Assembly: GCA_019114715.1 (NCBI GenBank)
Contig: DXEZ01000268.1
Coordinates: forward strand, 1 to 7,399
Origin: Candidatus Sphingobacterium stercoripullorum
GTDB lineage: Bacteria; Bacteroidota; Bacteroidia; Sphingobacteriales; Sphingobacteriaceae
Direction: 5' to 3'
Length of the DNA stretch: 7,399 nt
How positions within the stretch are numbered: position 1 is the stretch's first letter; each line of letters begins with the position of its first letter. The notes beneath the pieces were generated by a model that searched no databases, was not told the origin of the DNA, and worked only from the letters and a program-made list of their open reading frames with translations. Below are positions 1 through 6,494 of the stretch, one piece after another. A program made the translations under genes and the position numbers.

Positions 1-58
1 AATTAACCCCTTGGCAGGGCAAGTTAAAACCTGCTTTCCACTCTGCTCTCCCCCGCTA

Positions 59-117
59 CTTTTAGCTAGCGAAAATGAAAGTCCAAACCAGCTTCAGTTA
101 TCGTTTGTAGCTAAAAG
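59..117. repeat. Inverted repeat with 10-bp arms enclosing a second palindrome
   Basis: CTTTTAGCTA at 59-68 is exactly complementary to TAGCTAAAAG at 108-117, with a 39-nt spacer. The left arm also belongs to a local near-palindrome, TTTTAGCTAGCGAAAA at 60-75, centred on GCTAGC with one mismatched pair, so two alternative folds compete for the same bases. A shorter hairpin, GCAGG (14-18) with CCTGC (30-34), lies just upstream. This is compatible with a structured RNA end, a terminator region of an off-window gene, or a dispersed intergenic palindrome. The sequence alone does not decide between them. Confidence 0.4.
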
Positions 118-366
118 CATTTGCAAAGGAATGTTAATTGACACTTTAATTACATTCTATAGCGTTTGGTAATTTTTCATGCATTCTTCCTGTACGCTTT
201 ACTATGTACTAAAAATGATACATAAAAACTTAAATTAGAGCAACTTAGTTAAAAAGCGGCACCTTTAGCCTAGCAGCAAGATATAGCACCATACTCAGGC
301 TATTTAGAACGAGTATAAATAATGCGGCACACTCATTTTATTAACTTATTCGAGTATCATTTGTTA

Positions 367-400
367 TTTTTGCAATAGGTAACGACACAAGACATATTTG
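367..400 (+). promoter_or_regulatory. Candidate Bacteroidota-type promoter of the ccmE operon
   Basis: TTTTTG at 367-372 could serve as the -33 element. After a 20-nt spacer comes CATATTTG at 393-400, one mismatch from the -7 consensus TAnnTTTG. The same T-rich stretch also contains an exact TAnnTTTG match (TATTTTTG, 365-372), which could be the -7 element of an alternative promoter, although no TTG lies at the right distance upstream of it. An inverted repeat AGACA-N4-TGTCT (390-394 and 399-403) overlaps the 393-400 element and could be an operator. Transcription from the first arrangement would start near 406. Confidence 0.4.
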
Positions 401-407
401 TCTCGTT

Positions 408-428
408 ATTAGATAAAAAACATCTAAT
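408..428 (+). promoter_or_regulatory. Leader hairpin upstream of ccmE
   Basis: ATTAGAT at 408-414 pairs perfectly with ATCTAAT at 422-428 around a 7-nt A-rich loop. It ends 15 nt before the ccmE ATG and is followed by AAAGGG at 431-436, a weak ribosome-binding sequence spaced 7 nt from the start codon. If transcription starts near 406, the hairpin would form the very 5' end of the mRNA, a position that often stabilises transcripts or affects initiation. Function is inferred; only the complementarity is seen. Confidence 0.4.
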
Positions 429-443
429 GAAAAGGGATAGCAA

Positions 444-881
444 ATGAAGAAAAGTTCCATTATTTTGATTGTCATCATTGCAGTTGCTATTGCTATGATT
501 ATGACTATTTACACGGATTCCAGCACATACTCAACCTTCACCGAAGCTAAAGAAAAAAGTGAAGAGATATATGTTACTGGAGTTTTAAATAAGGAAAAAG
601 AATTAGTATACAACCCCATTGAAGACGCAAACCGTTTTAGTTTCTATATGTACGACAACGACAGTACAGAGTGCTTAGTCGTATTCAACGGAGCAAAACC
701 TCAAGACATAGAACGTTCCGAGCAAATTGTGTTAACTGGTAAAATGGAGGGAGATGTATTTCAAGCAAGTAAGATACTTATGAAATGTCCTTCCAAATAC
801 AATGAAACTGAAGTCGAGGTTATTGAAGCTACATCAGCTTCTACCCAGCCGGTTTCAAATCAGATTAGTGTGACTCAATAG
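444..881 (+). CDS. ccmE: Cytochrome c maturation heme chaperone CcmE, CxxxY variant
   Basis: CcmE is the membrane-anchored periplasmic heme chaperone of System I cytochrome c biogenesis. It receives heme from CcmC under control of CcmAB and passes it to CcmF for attachment to apocytochromes. Residues 4-23 form the N-terminal membrane anchor and residues about 38-118 the small OB-fold beta-barrel, including the family-like stretch SEQIVLTGKMEGDVFQASKI (92-111). The heme-binding motif near the end of the barrel reads CPSKY, Cys115 to Tyr119, so cysteine stands where the classical proteins have the covalent heme-binding histidine of HxxxY. Such CxxxY forms are known from archaea and some sulfate reducers. 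A second cysteine is Cys77. The flexible tail (120-145) is Ser/Thr/Gln-rich. Length (145 aa) is typical. AAAGGG at 431-436 supports this start. ccmF follows after 20 bp, so the two are probably co-transcribed. Confidence 0.93.
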   Translation: MKKSSIILIVIIAVAIAMIMTIYTDSSTYSTFTEAKEKSEEIYVTGVLNKEKELVYNPIEDANRFSFYMYDNDSTECLVVFNGAKPQDIERSEQIVLTGKMEGDVFQASKILMKCPSKYNETEVEVIEATSASTQPVSNQISVTQ

Positions 882-901
882 GATAACAATTAAATTATTT
901 C

Positions 902-3355
902 ATGGAAGTAAATTTCGCAGGAGAAAGCTTATTGCCGGGTCAAATCGGGCAATTTTTTGTTGTATTGTCTTTTGGCTCAGCCATATTATCATTTATTAGC
1001 TATTTTTTTGCTACTAAAAATCAAGACGAATCGTGGAAAAAGATAGGTAGAATTAGCTTTTTCACCAACTTAATATCTGTTGTAACTATAGGGTCCCTTC
1101 TATTTTACATCATTTACAATCACTACTTTGAATACCATTACGCTTGGGCTCACTCTTCCACATCGCTCCCAACGCATTACATAATATCTGCGTTTTGGGA
1201 AGGGCAAGAGGGAAGTTTTTGGCTATGGATGTTCTGGCAGGCGGCCATGGGGACAGTCTTGATTTTCAAAGCTAAATCCTGGGAAACCCCGGTTATGACA
1301 GTAGTCATGCTTTGTCAAGCATTCCTCGCCTCGATGTTAATCGGTGTGGAATTATTTGGCGTACGTATTGGAAGCTCCCCTTTCATCCTGCTTAGGGATG
1401 CCATGAGCCATCCTATTTTCTCTGAACCGAATTACCTATCCATGATTGGAGACGGTAGAGGTCTAAACCCACTATTACAAAACTACTGGATGGTTATCCA
1501 CCCACCTACTTTATTTTTAGGCTTCGGAGCGATGATCGTACCGTTTGGTTATGCAGTAGCAGGGCTATGGACAAAAAGATATAAAGAATGGATTGCCGCT
1601 TGTATTCCTTGGGCATTATTTGCAGTGATGACCCTAGGAGCAGGAATTATCATGGGATCATTCTGGGCATATGAAGCCTTAAACTTCGGAGGTTTCTGGG
1701 CATGGGACCCGGTTGAGAACGTTTCGATAATTCCATGGTTCACCTTAATTGCAGCTGTACACGTCATGCTGGCCTTTAAACATTCAGGACATGGCTACTT
1801 CACAGCGACTTTATTAAACCTTGTGAGCTTCGTTTTAGTTATTTATGCTTCTTACCTGACAAGAAGTGGTATCCTTGGTGAAACATCTGTACACTCCTTT
1901 ACGAGTTTAGGGATGTCTGGACAGCTGATTATATTCAACTTTGTCTTCTTATTTATCATGGTTTACCTACTGGTAAAACACAAGAAGGCCATGCCACGAA
2001 CAGCCCAAGAGGAAAGCACTTACTCTAGAGAATTCTGGATGTTCATCGGTGCTTTGGTGCTCGTTGTTGCTTGTGTTCAGATGATTGCCAGCACATCTAT
2101 TCCCGTCTTCAACGCAATCTTTGGAACCGATGTAGCTCCTCCAATTGACCCTATTGCACATTACAATAAATGGCAAGGTGCATTTGCCGTGGTCATCTTG
2201 CTATTAACAGGATATACCCAGCACTTAAAATACAAGAAAACACAGGTTAAAAAATTCTGGAAAATCACGATTATTATCGTTGTTTTATCGATCATAATTA
2301 GTGGCGCTATCATCTATTTCTCGCAGCTATACACCCACTTAATGTATATGCTACTGACCTTTGCAGCTATCTTCTGTACACTCGCAAACTTGGATATTTT
2401 ACTAGATGCTGTACGCGGAAAATGGAAGCTTACCGGATCGGCATTAGCGCACGTAGGATTTGGAATTATGATATTAGGCGCCTTAATAGCAGCCGCTAAA
2501 AATGAGGTGGTATCTCAAAACTCCAGTGGTTACATCGCCGTATCGGGTTTTGATGAGGTAGAAACACCTGGGGAAAACCTATTCCTAACTGAAGGGGAGC
2601 CTATAGATATGGGAAGGTATAGAATCACCTATTTAGGGGATAGTATTGCCCCACCCAACGTGTACTACAACATCCAATACGAAAGAGTTAATGAGGAGAC
2701 TGGTGAAGTGAAAGAGAAGTTTGTACTAAAGCCTTTTGCGCAAAACAACCCAGAAATGGGCGGATTAATTGGTACTCCCGACACAAGGCACTATTTCTCG
2801 CACGATATCTATACACTGATTACTGCAGGCCCTTCAGAGTCATTTGAACAGGCCAACCCGGATAAAGAGCCGGAAGGCATTGAGGCCTATGATGAACCAG
2901 CGACCTATGAGGTTAGCATCGGAGATACCCTGCGCTATAGAAATGGATACTTCGTCATTAAAGGAATCAACAAGGAAGCTACCTTGAATAACATTCCAAA
3001 AGGTGAGAACGATATATTAGTAGGTCTACAAATAGATGTACACTCGGCCGATGGAGAGACCCATCAAGTAGAGCCAGTTTATTACATCAAAGACGGCCAT
3101 ATTTTTGACTTCTTTAAAGACGTCGAAGCAGAAGGTCTACGCTTTAGATTCTCTAATATTATCCCTCAAAAGGATCGCTTAGAGATCATGGTGTACCAAA
3201 AGCCTCTTCCGGAAAAGAAATGGGTAGTATTTAAAGCAATACGATTCCCATTCATCAACTTCTTCTGGGCAGGGACAATAGTAATGACAGTTGGATTCTT
3301 CATCTCCATTCGCAGAAGAATAAAAGAAAATAAAAGGCAAGTAGCCAAAAAATAA
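902..3355 (+). CDS. ccmF: Heme lyase subunit CcmF (CcmF/CcsA family), long Bacteroidota type
   Basis: CcmF is the integral membrane core of the System I holocytochrome c synthetase: it takes heme from CcmE and ligates it to the CxxCH motif of cytochromes c at the outer face of the cytoplasmic membrane. I count roughly 15 hydrophobic segments. The tryptophan-rich WWD heme-handling motif is FGGFWAWDPVENVS (262-275). Candidate heme-ligating histidines by alignment with E. coli are His200 (in VIHPPTLFLGFG) and His331 (in GETSVHSF) for the periplasmic pair, and His287 and His517 for the transmembrane pair. Residues about 533-785 form one large hydrophilic, presumably periplasmic domain before the last membrane helix (786-804), which makes the protein 817 aa against about 650 in E. 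coli. The ATG at 902 lacks a good Shine-Dalgarno, but the protein begins just before the first helix, as expected. The next gene starts one base after the stop. Confidence 0.93.
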   Translation: MEVNFAGESLLPGQIGQFFVVLSFGSAILSFISYFFATKNQDESWKKIGRISFFTNLISVVTIGSLLFYIIYNHYFEYHYAWAHSSTSLPTHYIISAFWEGQEGSFWLWMFWQAAMGTVLIFKAKSWETPVMTVVMLCQAFLASMLIGVELFGVRIGSSPFILLRDAMSHPIFSEPNYLSMIGDGRGLNPLLQNYWMVIHPPTLFLGFGAMIVPFGYAVAGLWTKRYKEWIAACIPWALFAVMTLGAGIIMGSFWAYEALNFGGFWAWDPVENVSIIPWFTLIAAVHVMLAFKHSGHGYFTATLLNLVSFVLVIYASYLTRSGILGETSVHSFTSLGMSGQLIIFNFVFLFIMVYLLVKHKKAMPRTAQEESTYSREFWMFIGALVLVVACVQMIASTSIPVFNAIFGTDVAPPIDPIAHYNKWQGAFAVVILLLTGYTQHLKYKKTQVKKFWKITIIIVVLSIIISGAIIYFSQLYTHLMYMLLTFAAIFCTLANLDILLDAVRGKWKLTGSALAHVGFGIMILGALIAAAKNEVVSQNSSGYIAVSGFDEVETPGENLFLTEGEPIDMGRYRITYLGDSIAPPNVYYNIQYERVNEETGEVKEKFVLKPFAQNNPEMGGLIGTPDTRHYFSHDIYTLITAGPSESFEQANPDKEPEGIEAYDEPATYEVSIGDTLRYRNGYFVIKGINKEATLNNIPKGENDILVGLQIDVHSADGETHQVEPVYYIKDGHIFDFFKDVEAEGLRFRFSNIIPQKDRLEIMVYQKPLPEKKWVVFKAIRFPFINFFWAGTIVMTVGFFISIRRRIKENKRQVAKK

Positions 3356-3356
3356 T

Positions 3357-4142
3357 ATGTCTAATTGGGTAGTTTTAGGTAGTGGAAATGTAGCAACGCA
3401 ATTTGCTAGGATGTTGAGTCAGCATAAGCACAAAATTATGCAAGTCTACAGTCCTAGCTTATCTCGCGCAAGGGACCTTGCAAAACTACATCCCCCAGCT
3501 GAAGCTACCCAACACATAGATAAAATCAATAAAACGGCAGACTACTACTTAATAGCGGTTAGCGATAATGCTATAAGAGATATTGTCGCGCAGTTGGATA
3601 AAGATATAGCAGGCACGATCTTGCACACCTCGGGCGCAACAGACATGCAAGTCCTTGAAAAATTCTCCCGCTACGGTGTTCTCTACCCTTTGCAAACGAT
3701 TCATAAAAATCAGGACGTAGACTACTCCACCTTACCATTAGCTGTGGAGGGTAACGGCAGCTCGATCAGCCAAGAACTCCTAACTATAGCAAACTCTATC
3801 TCTAAGCACGTTTATCAGTATAATAGTAAACAGAGATTAGCGGCGCACGTGGCAGCAATTTTCGTGAACAACTTCACGAACTCTTTGTTCCAAGTAGCCT
3901 ATGATATACTGAAGGAGCAAGACATGCCCTTTGAAATAGTAAATCCACTGATTGAGAAAACTGCAAAAGCAGCTCTTAGCAACATCCCTAAAGATGTTCA
4001 AACGGGCCCTGCAGCAAGAAATGACAATCAAACCATCCAGAAACATTTGGATTTTCTTAAAGGGAATATCGAAAGAGAGAGACTTTATAGAATATTGACC
4101 GAAGAAATTAAAAAACAACAAAATAAACCCACCAAAATTTAA
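3357..4142 (+). CDS. Rossmann-like and DUF2520 domain protein, putative dehydrogenase of unknown substrate
   Basis: The N-terminal half (about 1-120) is a Rossmann fold with the dinucleotide-binding loop VVLGSGNVA (5-13) and strand ends such as YLIAVSDNAI (64-73) and ILHTSGA (88-94), as in NADP/F420-dependent oxidoreductases. The C-terminal half (about 125-255) is the helical DUF2520 domain, resembling the 6-phosphogluconate dehydrogenase C-terminal fold. It carries the family signatures YPLQTIHKN (110-118), LAAHVAAIFVNNFTN (161-175) and TGPAARND (216-223) followed by a helix with His230. Conservation of the GxGNVA loop, His164, Asn171/172 and GPAARxD suggests an active NAD(P)-dependent enzyme, but the family has no established substrate that I know of. 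The start one base after the ccmF stop implies translational coupling. Length (261 aa) is normal. The link with ccmF may be only positional. Confidence 0.88.
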   Translation: MSNWVVLGSGNVATQFARMLSQHKHKIMQVYSPSLSRARDLAKLHPPAEATQHIDKINKTADYYLIAVSDNAIRDIVAQLDKDIAGTILHTSGATDMQVLEKFSRYGVLYPLQTIHKNQDVDYSTLPLAVEGNGSSISQELLTIANSISKHVYQYNSKQRLAAHVAAIFVNNFTNSLFQVAYDILKEQDMPFEIVNPLIEKTAKAALSNIPKDVQTGPAARNDNQTIQKHLDFLKGNIERERLYRILTEEIKKQQNKPTKI

Positions 4143-4309
4143 AATAAATACAAAAATCATAATAAATAGACATATCATAAATATGTTTATACCTTTGTAT
4201 TAAATTTGAGTGAATGTTCAAATTATGATGTCGTTTAATAATAAAACATTAGACAATACCGAAGTTTAGAGATAGAGTTTAAAAGGGAACAATTATTTAG
4301 TTTACTACA
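4143..4309 (+). promoter_or_regulatory. AT-rich intergenic region with candidate -7 elements for the downstream gene
   Basis: Two exact matches to the Bacteroidota -7 consensus TAnnTTTG occur at 4190-4197 (TACCTTTG) and 4201-4208 (TAAATTTG), about 100 bases before the ATG at 4310. Neither has a clear TTG at the expected -33 distance. In such AT-rich DNA chance matches are likely, so the promoter call is tentative. An imperfect AT-only stem pairs ATAAA...CATAT (4162-4175) with ATATGTTTAT (4181-4190). No GC-rich terminator follows the upstream gene, so some read-through from the ccm operon is possible. Confidence 0.3.
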
Positions 4310-5824
4310 ATGAAAGTCAGAAAGTTAATACTTGGCACAATTGTTATTATTAATTTAGTTATTATTTCTTTTGGGGTAATATTTACTCCGCGATGGTTTT
4401 GGTTATTAATTATACCCATCCCCTTATTAGTGGTGGGGATATACCACAGTTTCCAAACCAAACACGCCATATTAAGAAATTACCCCGTAGTAGGTTTATT
4501 GAGGTATTTTTTTGAGTCCATACGCCCCGAGTTAAGACAATACTTCTGGGAGTCGGATACCGATGGTAGACCATTTAGCCGTAGGCAGAGATCAATTGTC
4601 TACCAGCGTGCTAAAAACGAGAGAGAGACAGTGGCCTTTGGTATGCAAAGCGACCCCAATTTACCGGGTAACGAATGGGTGGCGCACTCAATATTCCCCG
4701 TGCACATAGAGAACCACGACCTAAGAACACTCGTAGGAAATAGCCAGTGTAAAAAACCATACAACCTCAGCGTATTTAATATCTCTGCAATGAGTTACGG
4801 TGCATTGAGTAGAACGGCGATCAAAGCACTAAATAAAGGTGCAGCCTTACAAAATTTCGCACACAACACAGGAGAAGGGGGTATCAGTGAATACCACCTG
4901 CAAGGTGGAGATCTAATTTGGCAAATCGGTACTGGTTATTTCGGATGTCGTGACGACTTAGGCTTCTTCGATCCAGATAGATTTCAAGAGAAGGCCGTTA
5001 TGGAGCGGGTGAAAATGATAGAATTGAAACTTTCTCAAGGTGCAAAACCGGGCCACGGAGGGATTCTACCTGCGGCAAAAAACACACCTGAGATTGCTGC
5101 TATTCGTCACGTAGTGCCTGGAACAGATGTATTATCACCACCAGCGCACTCCGCTTTTAAAACATCGATAGAAATGATGCATTTTATTCAAAAAATGCGT
5201 GAGTTGTCTGGATACAAACCTGTAGGTTTTAAAATTTGTATTGGAGACAAAGACGAATTCATAGATATCTGTAAGGCTATGAAAAGTACAGGTATTACCC
5301 CTGACTTTATTGCCGTAGACGGATCAGAGGGTGGTACTGGAGCATCGCCTTTAGAGTTCACCGACAACCTAGGAATGCCTTTATACGATGCTTTGAGCTT
5401 TACTACAACAAGCTTAAAAGAGTTCGGTTTAAAAAAAGATATCAAGATCATAGTTTCCAGTAAGATCATCACTGGATTCGATATACTAAAAGCTATTTCT
5501 CTAGGAGCAGACGCTTGTTATAGTGCTAGAGGTATGATGTTCGCTTTAGGCTGTATCCAAGCTTTAAAATGTAACGAAGATACTTGCCCCGTAGGTGTAG
5601 CTACGCAAAGGCCGCACCTATACAAAGGTTTGAATGTAAGAGATAAGTCTGTAAGGATAGCACAGTTCCATAGAAACACGCTAAGAGCTACAGTAGAAAT
5701 CATGGAGGCTTGCGGTTTTAAAACCTTAGATGAGGTTAAGCCTGAGAAGTTCTACAGAAAGTTAGACTCTCAAACTACCATGAGCTTTAAAGAGATCTAT
5801 TTCACGGAACAAAGCGTTCAATAA
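4310..5824 (+). CDS. Membrane-anchored FMN- and Fe-S-binding glutamate synthase family protein (no glutaminase domain)
   Basis: This is the synthase domain of the glutamate synthase large subunit as a stand-alone protein. Two hydrophobic segments at about 6-24 and 29-46 anchor it in the membrane, with the rest presumably cytoplasmic. The FMN-binding TIM barrel follows, with SAMSYGALS (159-167), NTGEGG (186-191), GAKPGHGGILP (244-254), VDGSEGGTGASP (336-347) and the phosphate-binding region around TGFDILKAISLGAD (388-401). Cys415, Cys421 and Cys426 (CNEDTCPVGVATQ) keep the spacing of the 3Fe-4S ligands in classical GltS. It lacks both the N-terminal class II amidotransferase domain that makes ammonia from glutamine and the C-terminal GXG beta-helix. 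Glutamate synthesis therefore cannot be assumed; it may be an FMN oxidoreductase with another substrate. No small subunit lies beside it. It appears to be its own transcription unit, closed by a strong terminator five bases past the stop. Confidence 0.9.
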   Translation: MKVRKLILGTIVIINLVIISFGVIFTPRWFWLLIIPIPLLVVGIYHSFQTKHAILRNYPVVGLLRYFFESIRPELRQYFWESDTDGRPFSRRQRSIVYQRAKNERETVAFGMQSDPNLPGNEWVAHSIFPVHIENHDLRTLVGNSQCKKPYNLSVFNISAMSYGALSRTAIKALNKGAALQNFAHNTGEGGISEYHLQGGDLIWQIGTGYFGCRDDLGFFDPDRFQEKAVMERVKMIELKLSQGAKPGHGGILPAAKNTPEIAAIRHVVPGTDVLSPPAHSAFKTSIEMMHFIQKMRELSGYKPVGFKICIGDKDEFIDICKAMKSTGITPDFIAVDGSEGGTGASPLEFTDNLGMPLYDALSFTTTSLKEFGLKKDIKIIVSSKIITGFDILKAISLGADACYSARGMMFALGCIQALKCNEDTCPVGVATQRPHLYKGLNVRDKSVRIAQFHRNTLRATVEIMEACGFKTLDEVKPEKFYRKLDSQTTMSFKEIYFTEQSVQ

Positions 5825-5829
5825 TCCGC

Positions 5830-5873
5830 ATTCTCCGCTTATTGTAAACTCAATAAGCGGAGAATACTTTTCT
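5830..5873 (+). terminator. Strong intrinsic terminator after the glutamate synthase-like gene
   Basis: The 15-nt arm at 5830-5844 is perfectly complementary to the arm at 5851-5865 around a 6-nt loop (TAAACT), and the stem is followed by ACTTTTCT with a T run at 5868-5871. It begins five bases after the stop codon. No T tract lies on the opposite side, so it should act on plus-strand transcription only. Confidence 0.88.
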
Positions 5874-5989
5874 GCCCTACCATTATCCTAAAAACCAAGA
5901 ACTACTCTCCTAACCCATTTGAACTTATTAATGCATTATTTGCCTAAAACACAAAATTAAGCTAACTTACATGGGTAAATAAAAACAAA

Positions 5990-6460
5990 ATGGAAAAGCT
6001 TCTCCCTATACTGATTTTCGTGGCTATATACGGTTACCAGACTTATAAGAACTTTCAGAAAGAACAAGAGAAAGCTAAAGGAAGGAATATACCTAGAAAG
6101 CGTCCACAAGCAACTACCCAAGCAGAGAGAAGACAGCCTGCTCCAACCCCACGACCAGTTCAGCACAGGGAGGTTCCCTTCGAGCGCACGCCCTACGAAG
6201 AACTTACCAGAGATCAGTCATTTGAGCAGCCCTCCAAGCCTAAAAGAATAGCGCTTAAGAAGTCCTCGGAACTAGCAGAAAGCTTAAAGGAAAAAAACAA
6301 GAAGCTGAACAAACAGCCTGAACAGAAATTAGTGTTAGAAATACTAGAAGACGAGACTCAAGATGAAGAGGTATTAGTCGATCCAGTATTAACAGCAGAA
6401 GAGTTTGATTTAAAGCGTGCAGTTATTCATCAAACTATTTTAGAAAGACCCACGTATTAA
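5990..6460 (+). CDS. Small single-pass membrane-tethered hypothetical protein
   Basis: I cannot assign a function. Residues 3-17 (KLLPILIFVAIYGYQ) form a short N-terminal hydrophobic anchor with no signal peptidase site or lipobox, so the rest probably faces the cytoplasm. Residues about 18-60 are strongly basic and Pro/Gln-rich, hence likely disordered. Residues 85-112 are Lys-rich and possibly helical, residues 117-130 are acidic, and the protein ends in FDLKRAVIHQTILERPTY (139-156). Tails of this kind, an Asp-Leu-Arg/Lys-Lys/Arg-Ala-hydrophobic core followed by Ile-Leu and an aromatic end, occur in other Bacteroidota hypotheticals that I remember, which suggests a conserved short binding element on a tethered linker. 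The start is the first ATG before the hydrophobic segment; the leader is A-rich (AAATAAAAACAAA) without a Shine-Dalgarno, as is common in this phylum. It is isolated by the upstream terminator and faces the convergent nitrilase gene across 34 bp. Confidence 0.75.
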   Translation: MEKLLPILIFVAIYGYQTYKNFQKEQEKAKGRNIPRKRPQATTQAERRQPAPTPRPVQHREVPFERTPYEELTRDQSFEQPSKPKRIALKKSSELAESLKEKNKKLNKQPEQKLVLEILEDETQDEEVLVDPVLTAEEFDLKRAVIHQTILERPTY

Positions 6461-6494
6461 ACTAGCAGCACTGGGGTATCTAGGGTTCAATCAA

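Larger units (their letters stand above)
1..443. other. Intergenic region upstream of ccmE, no convincing gene
   Basis: No supportable gene lies in these 443 bases. Forward frame 2 is open from the left edge to a stop at 170-172, but its 56-residue translation resembles no family I know, so it is not called as a partial gene. The left 120 bases are richer in G+C than the rest and contain palindromes centred near 67 and pairing 59-68 with 108-117. Minor repeats are GCGGCAC at 256-262 and 324-330, CGAGTAT at 310-316 and 351-357, and the inverted pair TAGCCT/AGGCTA at 266-271 and 297-302. A TTGACA at 138-143 followed by TATAG at 158-162 and GTTTG at 164-168 is a weak promoter-like array. The last 80 bases hold the probable ccmE promoter and leader, listed separately. 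Confidence 0.7.

Noticed and set aside
2..172. Open forward frame entering from the left edge, 56 codons to a stop at 170-172
   Set aside because: No start in view, no recognisable family features, and the region is palindromic; an open frame of this length can occur by chance.
179..238. Short ATG frame of 19 codons in the ccmE upstream region
   Set aside because: Very short, no ribosome-binding sequence, no motif; probably chance.
786..788. Loss of the CcmE heme-binding histidine as a sign of a dead gene
   Set aside because: Cys with the correct xxxY spacing is a known alternative form, and the rest of the protein and its link to ccmF are intact.
902..3355. Fusion or frameshift in ccmF, suggested by its unusual length
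   Set aside because: The reading frame is continuous, the motifs are in normal order, and long CcmF proteins of about 800 residues fit the Bacteroidota type.
3837..4178. 113-codon minus-strand frame overlapping the end of the DUF2520 gene
   Set aside because: Antisense to a gene with strong family motifs; the translation is low-complexity and hydrophobic as expected from the opposite strand of AT-rich coding DNA.
4143..4200. Terminator for the ccm operon
   Set aside because: The only pairing is AT-only with a bulge and lacks a T run, so it is not a credible intrinsic terminator.
6461..6494. Possible bidirectional terminator between the convergent genes
   Set aside because: Only a 4-bp CTAG pairing is visible, with no stable stem or T tract on either strand.
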